In this document: one piece after another, positions 43,023 through 56,800 of the stretch
How the letters are laid out: each line of letters starts with the position of its first letter
Numbering within the stretch: the stretch's first letter is position 1
Source of the DNA: Eledone cirrhosa
Taxonomy: Eukaryota; Mollusca; Cephalopoda; Octopoda; Eledonidae
DNA length: 64,000 nt
NCBI GenBank assembly: GCA_964016885.1
Contig: OZ024740.1
Location: 10,446,454 to 10,510,453, forward strand
Direction: 5' to 3'
Translations under genes and position numbers: made by a program
Notes under the pieces: generated by a model
What the model was told of the DNA's origin: nothing
Seen by the model: the letters and a program-made list of their open reading frames with translations, nothing else
The model's database searches: none

Positions 43023-43304
43023 TTCATTAGTTTATAATAAACGTTCATTTTAATTACAGGTTGAAATATGTCTGACAGTGGTGTATTCTGCCACCAGCGG
43101 TAAGTCTTTTAACTCTTTTCTTCGTTTCTTTCTTTCTTTCTTTCATTTTTTTCTTTGTTTCCTTTTCTTCGTTAATATACGTACTAGTAATACATTCGAC
43201 CCAATTTTGTAAATTGTTCGATTAGTACCGAAGCTAAATGTTAACATTACAGAAAGTTTAAAAAATATACAATGTTGTTAAGAAGTTTATTCACTATCAC
43301 GTGG

Positions 43305-43640
43305 TTCTCATCGGCGTGTGTGACACGGGGTGTGGCACGGGAGTGTGACACGGGGTGTGTGACACAGTGTGTGACATGGTGTGTGGTTCCTATCGGAGTG
43401 TGTGCCACGGTGTGTGGAACTATGTGTGGTTCCTATCGAAGTGTGTGACACGCTGTCTGACACTGTGTGTGGCACAGCGTGTGACACGGTGTGACACGTT
43501 GTGTGGTTCCTATCGAAGTGTGTGACACGCTGTCTGACACTGTGTGTGGCACGGTGTGTAGTTCCTATCGAAGTGAGTGACACGGTGTGTGGCACAGTGT
43601 GTGGGACATTGTGTGGCACGGTGTGTGGTTCCTGTCAATG
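43305..43640. repeat. GTGTGACACGG minisatellite
   Basis: Irregular array of GTGTGACACGGTGTGTGG units with a larger phrase, TGGTTCCTATCGAAGTGTGTGACACGCTGTCTGAC, at about 43425 and 43503 and partial copies at 43386, 43558 and 43625. His/Thr-rich minus-strand frames are repeat translations. Confidence 0.85.
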
Positions 43641-43679
43641 TTTTGCGAGTGAAGTTCGTAAATAGTTGTGTGGTAGTCC

Positions 43680-43930
43680 CTCGTGTGTATATATGTGTGT
43701 ATGTGTTGTGCATGTGTGTTTGTGTATATGTATGCACGTGTGTGTGAGCTTGTGTGTGCCTGAGAGGGACAGGGGGAGAGAGAACGTGAGTGTGTGTATG
43801 TGTGTGTGTGTATGTATGTACGTGTGTGTGAGCTTGTGTGTGCCTGAGAGAGAGTGAGAGTGGGTGTGTATGTATGTGTGTGTGTGTGTTGTGTGTGTGT
43901 GTTGTGTGTGTGTGTAGTAGTAGTAGTAGG
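43680..43930. repeat. TG/GAGA microsatellite with a duplicated segment
   Basis: GTATGTACGTGTGTGTGAGC-TTGTGTGTGCCTGAGAG occurs twice (about 43730 and 43815). Confidence 0.85.
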
Positions 43931-44250
43931 TTCTGTACTCTTTTCCCGTCCTATTTCGTGATTGCAAATCTATTTTTTAATTTTATCATACATAAATTCT
44001 GTGCAAGTACCGGCCACTCTCTGATAGGTTTGTGGTCAAGCCTGTGGCAGTGGAGAACCCAGGGTTCATGGCCCCCGGACCACATCCCTACTCATTGCTC
44101 TCGGAGCGGAGTTGGCTACCCGCATGTGCGAGCCTCACAAAATGGAGTGGCTGTTCCAGCGCGTCTCCCTCGCCGTCCTCCGGGACAATGTCTTCTCCAT
44201 CCAGTCGGCAGGGTCTACGAGGTGGACTGACCCTTAAATTTCATTTATAA
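43931..44250. other. GC-rich unassigned segment
   Basis: 44028-44225 is noticeably GC-rich for this window and has a 72-codon plus-strand frame (44032-44250). The peptide (Ser/Pro-rich, e.g. VENPGFMAPGPHPYS) resembles nothing I know. It may be an old element or a gene fragment. Confidence 0.25.
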
Positions 44251-44514
44251 GGGTGGCAATTGGCTTAGTGGTTAGAGCATTGGGCTTACAATCGAAAGGT
44301 TGTGAGTTCAATTCTCGGACCGTGTAATGTGTTGATTCCTTGAGCAAGACACTTTATTTCACGTTGCTCCAGTTTACTCAGCTGTAGAAATGAGATGATA
44401 GGGACTGGGGTCCCTATCATTAAATCACCCAAGACACCTCCAACGAGATATACCTTGGAGGAGGCCAGCTAAACCTGCATAGGTGTGAGCTGTAACAACA
44501 ACAACAACAACAAA
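44251..44514 (+). mobile_element. tRNA-derived SINE, second family, near full length
   Basis: Head GGTGGCAATTGGCTTAGTGGTTAGAGC (A-box region), GGTTGTGAGTTCAATTCTC (B-box region), then CCTTGAGCAAGACACTTTATTT and a body ending in a (CAA)n tail. The same CCTTGAGCAAGACACTTTATT block is present in the minus-strand copy at 17284-17394. It is not a functional tRNA gene because tRNA-like pairing stops after the B box. Confidence 0.9.
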
Positions 44515-44834
44515 TAGATCGAGTACGAAGCACCGAAGGATGTCTATAAATGTAATTCTTAAACAATCGGAATCCCATATATTGAATTACTTTTATCTGG
44601 GTCCATTTCCGTTCACATGGGATTCTCCAATGTAAGACTGGGAATTTTGGAGAGTTGATCTATCTGTGGATCTGTCCACAACTGGTTAAATGGCGGTTAC
44701 CATACCAACGAGGCTCCTGTTAGTGGCAGTAGCAATTGCAGTTTATCCAGGCAGATATTACATCTATACATGGACCCGTAACATCCGGGGGAGGTGTAGG
44801 GGTGCTATATTCATATACGGTGATTTTAGGTCAT
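44515..44834. other. Unassigned sequence before the large satellite
   Basis: No element or gene recognised. Confidence 0.5.
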
Positions 44835-47800
44835 CTTAAAACCTGGTGGAGCCATCTTAAAACCTGGTGGACCCCATCTTAAAATCTGGTGGAGCCCATC
44901 TTAAAATCTGGTGGAGCCCATCTTAAAACCTGGTGGAGCCCATCTTAAAACCTGGTGGAGCCCATCTTAAAACCTGGGGGCGCCCATCTTAATACCTGGT
45001 GGAGCCCATCTTAAAACCTGGTGGAGCCCATCTTAAAACCTGGTGGACCCCATCTTAAAACCTGGTGTAGCCCGTCTTAAAACCTGGTGGAGCCCATCTT
45101 AAAACCTGGTGGACACCATCTTGAAATCTGGTGGAGCCCGTCTTAATACCTGGTGGAACCCGTCTTAATACCTGGTGGAGCCCATCTTAATACCGGGTGG
45201 AGCCCATCTTAAAACCTGGTGGAGCCCATCTTAAAACCTGGTGGAGCCCATCTTAAAACCTGGTGGACCCCGTCTAGAACCTGGTGGACCCCATCTTAAT
45301 ACCTGGTGGAGCCCATCTTAAAACCTGGTGGACCCCATCTTAAAACCTGGTGGACCCCATCTTAATACCTGGTGGAGCCCATCTTAAAACCTGGTGGAGC
45401 CCATCTTAAAACCTGGTGGACCCCATCTTAATACCTGGTGGAGCCCATCTTAAAACCTGGTGGACCCCATCTTAAAACCTGGTGGACCCCATCTTAATAC
45501 CTGGTGGAGCCCATCTTAATACCTGGTGGAGCCCATCTTAAAATCGGTGGACCCCATCTTAAAACCTGATGGACCCCATCTTAATACCTGGTGGAGCCCA
45601 TCTTAAAACCTGGTGGAGCCCATCTTAAAGCCTGGTGGACCCCATCTTAATACCTGGTGGAGCCCATCTTAAAACCTGGTGCAGCGAGTCTTAAAACCTG
45701 GTGGAGTCCATCTTAAAACATGGTGGACCCCATCTTAAAACCTGATGGAGCCCATCTTAAAACCTGGTGGACCCCATCTTAATACCTGGTGTTGCCCATC
45801 TTAAAACCTGGTGGAACCCATATTAAAACCTGGTGGAGCCCATCTTAAAACCTGGTGGAGCCCATCTTAAAACCTGGTGGACCCCATCTTAAAACCTGGT
45901 GAAGCCCATCTTAAAACCTGGTGGAGCCCATGTGAAAACCTGGTGGACCCCATCTTAAAACCTGGTGGACCCCATCTTAAAACCTGGTGAACTCCATCTT
46001 AAAACCTGGTGGACCCCATCTTGAAATCTGGTGGAGGCCGTCTTAATACCTGGTGGAGCCGTCTTAATACCTGGTGGAACCCATCTTAATACCTGGTGGA
46101 GCCCATCTTAAAACCTGGTGGAGCCCATCTTAAAACCTGGTGGACCCCATCTTAAAACCTGGTGAACTCCATCTTAAAACCTGGTGGACACCATCTTAAA
46201 ACCTGGTGGACCCCGTCTTAAAACCTGCTGGACCCCATCTTAATACCTGGTCGACCCCATCTTAAAACCTGATGGACCCCGTCTTAAAACCTGGTGGACC
46301 CCATCTTAATACCTGGTGGAGCCCATCTTAAAACCTGGTGGAGCCCATCTTAAAACCTGGTGGACACCATCTTAAAACCTGGTGGAGCCCATCTTAAAAC
46401 CTGGTGGAGCCCATCTTAAAACCTGGTGGACCCCGTCTTAAAACCTGGTGGACCCCATCTTAAAACCTGGTGGACACCATCTTAATACCTGGTGGAGCCC
46501 ATCTTAAAACCTGGTGGACCCCATCTTAAAACCTGGTGGACACCATCTTAATACCTGGTGGAGCACATCTTAATACCTGGTGGAGCCCATCTTAAAATCG
46601 GTGGACCGCATCTTAAAACCTGGTGGAGCCCATCTTAAAACCTGGTGGAGCCCATCTTAAAACATGGTGGAGCCCATCTTAAAACTTGGTGGACCCCATC
46701 TTAATACCTGGTTGACCCCATCTTAGTACCTGGTGGACCCCATCTTAAAACCTGGTGGACCCCGTCTTAGAACCTGCTGGACCCCATCTTAATACCTGGT
46801 CGACCCCATCTTAAAACCTGGTGGACCCCGTCTTAAAACCTGGTGGACCCCATCTTAATACATGGTGGAGCCCATCTTAAAACCTGGTGGACCCCATCTT
46901 AAAACCTGGTGGACACCATCTTAATACCTGGTGGAGCACATCTTAATACCTGGTGGAGCCCATCTTAATACCTGGTGGAGCCCATCTTAAAATCGGTGGA
47001 CCGCGTCTTAAAACCTGGTGGACCCCATCTTAATACCTGGTGGAGCCCATCTTAAAATCTGGTTGAGCCCATCTTAAAACCTGGTGGAGCCCATCTTAAA
47101 ATTTGGTGGACCCCATCTTAATACTTGGTGGACACCATCTCAATACCTGGTGGACCCCATATTAATACCTGGTGGACCCCATCTTAGTACCTGGTGGTCC
47201 CCATCTTAAAACCTGGTGGACCCCATCTTAAAACCTGGTGGAGCCGATCTTAAAATTTGGTGGACCCCATCTTAATACTTGGTGGACCCCATCTTAATAC
47301 CTGGTGGAGCCCATCTTAATACCTGGTGGGCCCCATCTTAAGAACTGGTGGACCCCATCTTAAAACCTGGTGGAGCTCATCTTAAAACCTGATGGACTCC
47401 ATCTTAAAACCTGGTGGACCCCATCTTAAAACCTGGTGGAGCTCATCTTAAAACCTGGTGGACCCCAACTTAAAACCTGGTGGACCCCATCTTAATACCT
47501 GGTGGAGCACATCTTAATACCTGGTGGAGCCCATCTTAATACCTGGTGGAGCCCATCTTAAAATCGGTGGACCCCATCTTAAAACCTGGTGGACCCCATC
47601 TTAATACCTGGTGGAGCCCATCTTAAAACCTGGTGAAGCCCATCTTAAAACCTGGTGGACCCCATCTTAATACCTGGTGGACCCCATCTTAAAACCGGGT
47701 AGAGCCCATCTTAATACCTGGTGGAGCCGTCTTGATACCTGGTGGAACCCATCTTAATACCTGGTGGAGCCCATCTTAAAACCTGGTGGAGCCCATCTTA

Positions 47801-50800
47801 AAACCTGGTGGAGCCCATCTTAAAACCTGGTCGACACCATCTTAAAACCTGGTGGACCCCGTCTTAAAACCTGCTGCACCCCCTCTTAATACGTGGTGGA
47901 GCCCATCTTAAAACTTGGTGGACCCCATCTTAAAACCTGTTGGACACCATCTTAATACCTGGTGGAACATATCTTAATACCTGGTGGAGCCCATCTTAAT
48001 ACCTGGTGGAGCCCATCTTAAAACCTGGTGGAGCCCATCTTAAAACCTGGTGGAGCCCATCTTAAAATTTGGTGGACCCCATCTTAATACTTGGTGGACC
48101 CCATCTTAATACCTGGTGGACCCCATCTTAAAACCTGGTGGACCCCATCTTAATACCTGGTGGACCCCATCTTAAAACCGGGTAGAGCCCATCTTAATAC
48201 CTGGTGGAGCCGTCTTAATACCTGGTGGAACCCATCTTAATACCTGGTGGAGCCCATCTTAAAACCTGGTGGAGCCCACCTTAAAACCTGGTGGACCCCA
48301 TCTTAAAACCTGGTGGAGCTCATCTTAAAACCTGATGGACTCCATATTAAAACCTGGTGGACCCCATCTTGAAATCTGGTGGAGCCCGTCTTAATACCTG
48401 GTGGAGCCCGTCTTAATACCTGGTGGAGCCCATCTTAATACCTGGTGGAGCCCATCTTAAAACCTGGTGGAGCCCATCTTAAAACCTGGTAGAGCCCATC
48501 TTAAAACCTGGTCGACCCCATCTTAAAACCTGGTCGACCCCGTCTTAAAACCTGCTGGACCCCATCTTAATACCTGGTGGAGCACATCTTAATACCTGGT
48601 GGAGCCCATTTTAATACCTGGTGGAGCCCATCTTAAAATCGGTGGACCCCATCTTAAAACCTGGTGGACCCCATCTTAATACCTGGTGGAGCCCATCTTA
48701 AAACCTGGTGGACTCCATCTTAAAACCTGGTGGACCCCATCTTAAAACCTGGTGGAACCCATTTTAAAACCTGGTAGAGCCCGTCTTAAAACCTGGTGGA
48801 GCCCATCTTAAAACTTGGTGGACCCCATCTTAATACCTGGTTGACCCCATCTTAATACCTGGAGGACCCCATCTTAAAACCTGGTGGACCCCATCTTAAA
48901 ACCTGGTAGAGCCGATCGTAAAATCTGGTGGACCCCATTTTAATACTTGGTGGACCCCATCTTAATACCTGGTGGACCCCATATTAATACCTGCTGGACC
49001 CCATCTCAATACCTGGTGGACCCCATTTTAATACCTGGTGGACCCCAACTTAATACCTGGTGGACCCATCTTAAAACCTGGTGGACCCCTCCTTAAAACC
49101 TGGTGGACCCCATCTTAATACCTGGTAGACCCCATCTTAAAACCTGGTGGACCCCATCTTAAAATCTGGTGGAGCCCATCATAAAACCTGGTGGAGCCCA
49201 TCTTAAAACCTGGTACACCCCATCTTAAAACCTGGTAGAGCCCGTCTTCAAACCTGGTGGAGCCCATCTTAAAACCTGTTGGACCCCATCTTAAAACCTG
49301 GTCGAGCCCATCTTAAAACCTGGTGGACCCCATCTTAATACCTGGTGGACCCCATCTTAATACCTGGTGGACCCCATTTTAATACCTGGTGGACCCCATC
49401 TTAAAACCTGGTGGACCCCATCTTAATACCTGGTGGACCCCATCTTAAAACCTGGTGGACCCCACCTTAAAACCTGGTGGACCCCATCTTAATACCTGGT
49501 GGACCCCATCTTAATACCTGGTGGAGCACATCTTAATACCTGGTGGAGCCCATCTTAATACCTGGTGTAGCCCATCTTAAAATCGGTGGACCCCCATCTT
49601 AAAACCTGGTGGACCCCATCTTAATACCTGGTGGAGCCCATCTTAAAACCTGGTGAAGCCCATCTTAAAACCTGGTGGACCCCATCTTAATACCTGGTGG
49701 AGCCCATCTTAAAACCTGGTGCAGCCCGTCTTAAAACCTGGTGGAGTCCATCTTAAAACATGGTGGACCCCATCTTAAAACCTGATGGAGCCCATCTTAA
49801 AACCTGGTGGACCCCATCTTAATACCTGGTGGACCCCATCTTAAAACCTGGTGGAGCCCGTCTTAATACCTGGTGGAGCCGTCTTAATACCTGGTGGAAC
49901 CCATCTTAATACCTGGTGGAGCCCATCTTAAAACCTGGTGGAGCCCATCTTAAAACCTGGTGGAGCCCATCTTAAAACCTGGTCGACACCATCTTAAAAC
50001 CTGGTGGACCCCGTCTTAAAACCTGCTGCACCCCATCTTAATACCTGGTCGACCCCATCTTAAAACCTGGTGGACCCCGTCTTAAAACCTGGTGGACCCC
50101 ATCTTAATACCTGGTGGAGCCCATCTTAAAACTTGGTGGACCCCATCTTAAAACCTGTTGGACACCATCTTAATACCTGGTGGAGCATATCTTAATACCT
50201 GGTGGAGCCCATCTTAATACCTGGTGGAGCCCATCTTAAAACCTGGTGGAGCCCATCTTAAAACCTGGTGGAGCCCATCTTAAAATTTGGTGGACCCCAT
50301 CTTAATACTTGGTGGACCCCATCCTAATACCTGGTGGACCCCATCTTAATACCTGGTGGACCCCATCTTAATACCTGGTGGACCCCATCTTAAAACCTGG
50401 TGGAGCTCATCTTAAAACCTGATGGACTCCATCTTAAAACCTGGTGGACCCCATCTTAAAACCTGGTGGAGCTCATCTTAAAACCTGATGGACTCCATAT
50501 TAAAACCTGGTGGACCCCATCTTAATACCTGGTGGAGCCCATCTTAAAACCTGGTGGACCCCATCTTAATACCTGGTGGAGCACATCTTAATACCTGGTG
50601 GAGCCCATTTTAATACCTGGTGGAGCCCATCTTAAAATCGGTGGACCCCATCTTAAAACCTGGTGGACCCCATCTTAATACCTGGTGGAGCCCATCTTAA
50701 AACCTGGTGGACCTAATCTTAAAACCTGGTGGACTCCATTTTAAAACCTGGTGGACCCCATCTTAAAACCTGGTGGAACCCATCTTAAAACCTGGTAGAG

Positions 50801-53800
50801 CCCGTCTTAAAACCTGGTGGAGCCCATCTTAAAACTTGGTGGACCCCATCTTAATACCTGGTTGACCCCATCTTAATACCTGGTGGACCCGATCTTAAAA
50901 CCTGGTGGACCCCATCTTAAAACCTGGTGGAGCCGATCTTAAAATCTGGTGGACCCCATTTTAATACTTGGTGGACCCCATCTTAAAACCTGGTGGACCC
51001 CATATTAATACCTGCTGGACCCCATCTCAATACCTGGTGGACCCCATTTTAATACCTGGTGGACCCCAACTTAATACCTGGTGGACCCATCTTAAAACCT
51101 GGTGGACCCCTCCTTAAAACCTGGTGGACCCCATCTTAATACCTGGTAGACCCCATCTTAAAACCTGGTGGACTCCATCTTAAAACCTGGTGGAGCCCAT
51201 CATAAAACCTGGTGGAGCCCATCTTAAAACCTGGTACACCCCATCTTAAAACCTGGTAGAGCCCGTCTTCAAACCTGGTGGAGCCCATCTTAAAACCTGT
51301 TGGACCCCATCTTAAAACCTGGTGGAGCCCATCTTAAAACCTGGTGGACCCCATCTTAATACCTGGTGGACCCCATCTTAATACCTGGTGGACCCCATTT
51401 TAATACCGGGTGGACCCCATCTTAATACCTGGTGGACCCCATCTTAATACCTGGTGGACCCCATCTTAAAACCTGGTGGACCCCATCTTAAAACCTGGTG
51501 GAGCCCATCTTAAAACCTGGTTGAGCCCATCTTAAAACCTGGTGGAGCACATCTTAAAATTTGGTGGACCCCATCTTAATACTTGGTGGACACCATCTTA
51601 ATACCTGGTGGACCCCATCTTAATACCTGGTGGACCCCATCTTAGTACCTGGTGGTTCTCATCTTAAAACCTGGTGGACCCCATCTTAAAACCTGGTGGA
51701 GCCGATCTTAAAATTTGGTGGACCCCATCTTAATACTTGGTGGACCCCATCTTAATACCTGGTGGACCCCATCTTAATACCTGGTGGAGCCCATCTTAAT
51801 ACCTGGTGGGCCCCATCTTAAAAACTCGTGGACGCCATCTTAAAACCTGGTGGAGCTCATCTTAAAACCTGATGGACTCCATCTTAAAACCTGGTGGACC
51901 CCATCTTAAAACCTGGTGGAGCTCATCTTAAAACCTGGTGGACCCCATCTTAAAACCTGGTGGACCCCATCTTAATACTTGGTGGAGCACATCTTAATAC
52001 CTGGTGGAGCCCATCTTAATACCTGGTGGAGCCCATCTTAAAATCGGTGGACCCCATCTTAAAACCAGGTGGACCCCATCTTAATACCTGGTGGAGCCCA
52101 TCTTAAAACCTGGTGAAGCCCATCTTAAAACCTGGTGGACCCCATCTTAATACCTGGTGGAGCCCATCTTAAAACCTGGTGCAGCCCGTCTTAAAACCTG
52201 GTGGAGTCCATCTTAAAACATGGTGGACCCCATCTTAAAACCTGATGGAGCCCATCTTAAAACCTGGTGGACCCCATCTTAATACCTGGTGGACCCCATC
52301 TTAAAACCTGTTGAAACCCATATTAAAACCTGGTGGAGCCCATCTTAAAACCTGGTGGAGCCCATCTTAAAACCTGGTGGACCCCATCTTAAAACCTGGT
52401 GGAGCCCATCTTAAAACCTGGTGAACTCCATCTTAAAACCTGGTGGACCCCATCTTGAAATCTGGTGGAGCCCGTCTTAATACCTGGTGGAGCCGTCTTA
52501 ATACCTGGTGGAGCCCATCTTAAAACCTGGTGGAGCCCATCTTAAAACCTGGTGAAGCCCATCTTAAAACCTGGTGGACCCCATCTTAATACCTGGTGGA
52601 CCCCATCTTAATACCTGGTGGACCCCATTTTAATACCTGGTGGACCCCATCTTAAAACCTGGTGGACCCCATCTTAATACCTGGTGGACCCCATCTTAAA
52701 ACCTGGTGGACCCCACCATAAAACCTGGTAGACCCCATCTTAATACCTGGTGGACCCCATCTTAAAACCTGGTGGACCCCATCTTAAAACCTGGTGGAGC
52801 CCATCTTAAAACCTGGTTGAGCCCATCTTAAAACCTGGTGGAGCCCATCTTAAAATTTGGTGGACCCCATCTTAATACTTGGTGGACACCATCTTAATAC
52901 CTGGTGGACCCCATCTTAATACCTGGTGGACCCCATCTTAGTACCTTGTGGTTCCCATCTTAAAACCTGGTGGACCCCATCTTAAAACCTGGTGGAGCCG
53001 ATCTTAAAATTGGTGGACCCCATCTTAATACTTGGTGGACCCCATCTTAATACCTGGTTGACCCCATCTTAATACCTGGTGGAGCCCATCTTAATACCTG
53101 GTGGGCCCCATCTTAAAAACTGGTGGACCCCATCTTAAAACCTGGTGGAGCTCATCTTAAAACCTGATGGACTCCATCTTAAAACCTGGTGGACCCCATC
53201 TTAAAACCTGGTGGAGCTCATCTTAAAACCTGGTGGACCCCATCTTAAAACCTGGTGGACCCCATCTTAATACCTGGTGGAGCACATCTTAATACCTGGT
53301 GGAGCCCATCTTAATACCTGGTGGAGCCCATCTTAAAATCGGTGGACCCCATCTTAAAACCTGGTGGACCCCATCTTAATACCTGGTGGAGCCCATCTTA
53401 AAACCTGGTGAAGCCCATCTTAAAACCTGGTGGACCCCATCTTAATACCTGGTGGAGCCCATCTTAAAACCTGGTGCAGCCTCTTCTTAAAACCTGGTGG
53501 AGTCCATCTTAAAACATAGTGGACTCCATCTTAAAACCTGATGGAGCCCATCTTAAAACCTGGTGGAGCCCATCTTAATACCTGGTGGACCCCATCTTAA
53601 AACCTGTTGAAACCCATATTAAAACCTGGTGGAGCCCATCTTAAAACCTGGTGGAGCCCATCTTAAAACCTGGTGGACCCCATCTTAAAACCTGGTGGAG
53701 CCCATCTTAAAACCTGGTGAACTCCATCTTAAAACCTGGTGGACCCCATCTTGAAATCTGGTGGAGCCCGTCTTAATACCTGGTGGAGCCGTCTTAATAC

Positions 53801-56800
53801 CTGGTGGACCCCATCTTAATACCTGGTGGAGCCCATCTTAAAACCTGGTGGAGCCCATCTTAAAACCTGGTGGAGCCCATCTTAAAACCTGGTCGACACC
53901 ATGTTAAAACCTGGTGGACCCCGTCTTAAAACCTGCTGCACCCCATCTTAATACCTGGTCGACCCCATCTTAAAACCTGGTGGACCCCGTCTTAAAACCT
54001 GGTGGAGCCCATCTTAAAACCTGGTGGAGCCCATCTTAAAATTTGGTGGACCCCCATCTTAATACTTGGTGGACCCCATCTTAATACCTGGTGGACCCCA
54101 TCTTAATACCTGGTGGACCCCATCTTAATACCTGGTGGACCCCATCTTAAAACCTGGTGGACCCCATCTTAATACCTGGTGGAGCCCATCTTAAAACCTG
54201 GTGGAGCCCATCTTAAAACCTGGTGGAGCCCATCTTAAAACCTGGTCGACCCCATCTTAAAACCTGGTCGACCCCGTCTTAAAACCTGGTGGACCCCATC
54301 TTAATACCTGGTGGAGCCCATCTTAAAACCTGGTGGACCCCATCTTAATACCTGGTGGAGCACATCTTAATACCTGGTGGAGCCCATTTTAATACCTGGT
54401 GGAGCCCATCTTAAAATCGGTGGACCCCATCTTAAAACCTGGTGGACCCCATCTTAATACCTGGTGGAGCCCATCTTAAAACCTGGTGGACCTCATCTTA
54501 AAACGTGGTGGACTCCATCTTAAAACCTGGTGAAGCCCATCTTAAAACCTGGTGGAACCCATCTTAAAACCTGGTAGAGCCCGTCTTAAAACCTGGTGGA
54601 GCCCATCTTAAAACCTGGTGGACCCCATCTTAAAACCTGTTGGAGCCCATCTTAAAACTTGGTGGACCCCATCTTAATACCTGGTTGACCCCATCTTAAT
54701 ACCTGGTGGACCCCATCTTAAAACCTGGTGGACCCCATCTTAAAACCTGGTGGAGCCGATCTTAAAATCTGGTGGACCCCATTTTAATACTTGGTGGACC
54801 CCATCTTAATACCTGGTGGACCCCATATTAATACCTCCTGGACACCATTTCAATACCTGGTGGACCCCATTTTAATACCTGGTGGACCCCAACTTAATAC
54901 CTGGTGGACCCATCTTAAAACCTGGTGGACCCCTCCTTAAAACCTGGTGGACCCCATCTTAATACCTGGTAGACCCCATCTTAAAACCTGGTGGACCCCA
55001 TCTTAAAACCTGGTGGAGCCCATCATAAAACCTGGTGGAGCCCATCTTAAAACCTGGTACACCCCATCTTAAAACCTGGTAGAGCCCGTCTTCAAACCTG
55101 GTGGAGGCCATCTTAAAACCTGTTGGACCCCATCTTAAAACCTGGTGGAGCCCATCTTAAAACCTGGTGGACCCCATCTTAATACCTGGTGGACCCCATC
55201 TTAATACCTGGTGGACCCCATTTTAATACCTGGTGGACCCCATCTTAAAACCTGGTGGACCCCATCTTAATACCTGGTGGACCCCATCTTAAAACCTGGT
55301 GGACCCCACCTTAAAACCTGGTGGACCCCATCTTAATACCTGGTGGACCCCATCTTAAAACCTGGTGGACCCCATCTTAAAACCTGGTGGAGCCCATGTG
55401 AAAACCTGGTGGACCCCATCTTAAAACCTGGTGGACCCCATCTTAAAACCTGGTGGACCCCATCTTAAAACCTGGTGGACCCCATCTTAATACCTGGTGG
55501 AGCACATCTTAATACCTGGTGGAGCCCATCTTAATACCTGGTGGAGCCCATCTTAAAATCGGTGGACCCCATCTTAAAACCTGGTGGACCCCATCTTAAT
55601 ACCTGGTGGAGCCCATCTTAAAACCTGGTGAAGCCCATCTTAAAACCTGGTGGACCCCATCTTAATACCTGGTGGAGCCCATCTTAAAACCTGGTGCAGC
55701 CCGTCTTAAAACCTGGTGGACTCCATCTTAAAACATGGTGGACCCCATCTTAAAACCTGATGGAGCCCATCTTAAAACCTGGTGGACCCCATCTTAATAC
55801 CTGGTGGACCCCATCTTAAAACCTGTTGAAACCCATATTAAAACCTGGTGGAGCCCATCTTAAAACCTGGTGGAGCCCATCTTAAAACCTGGTGGACCCC
55901 ATCTTAAAACCTGGTGGAGCCCATCTTAAAACCTGGTGAACTCCATCTTAAAACCTGGTGGACCCCATCTTGAAATCTGGTGGAGCCCGTCTTAATACCT
56001 GGTGGAGCCGTCTTAATACCTGGTGGAATCCATCTTAATACCTGGTGGAGCCCATCTTAAAAGCTGGTGGAGCCCATCTTAAAACCTGGTGGAGCCCATC
56101 TTAAAACCTGGTCGACACCATCTTAAAACCTGGTGGACCCCGTCTTAAAACCTGCTGCACACCATCTTAATACCTGGTCGACCCCATCTTAAAACCTGGT
56201 GGACCCCGTCTTAAAACCTGGTGGACCTCATCTTAATACCTGGTGGAGCCCATCTTAAAACTTGGTGGACCCCATCTTAAAACCTGGTGGACACCATCTT
56301 AATACCTGGTGGAGCATATCTTAATACCTGGTGGAGCCCATCTTAATACCTGGTGGAGCCCATCTTAAAACCTGGTGGAGCCCATCTTAAAACCTGGTGG
56401 AGCCCATCTTAAAATTTGGTGGACCCCCATCTTAATACTTGGTGGACCCCATCTTAATACCTGGTGGACCCCATCTTAGTACCTGGTGGACCCCATCTTA
56501 ATACCTGGTGGACCCCATCTTAAAACCTGGTGGACCCCATCTTAAAACCTGGTGGAGCTCATCTTAAAACCTGATGGACTCCATCTTAAAACCTGGTGGA
56601 ACCCATCTTAAAACCTGGTGGAGCTCATCTTAAAACCTGGTGGACTCCATATTAAAACCTGGTGGACCCCATCTTGAAATCTGGTGGAGCCCGTCTTAAT
56701 ACCTGGTGGAGCCCGTCTTAATACCTGGTGGAGCCCATCTTAATACCTGGTGGAGCCCATCTTAAAACCTGGTGGAGCCCATCTTAAAACCTGGTGGAGC

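Noticed and set aside
44251..44330. tRNA gene
   Set aside because: A and B boxes are present but acceptor and T-arm pairing is not kept, and the sequence continues into a SINE body with a (CAA)n tail.
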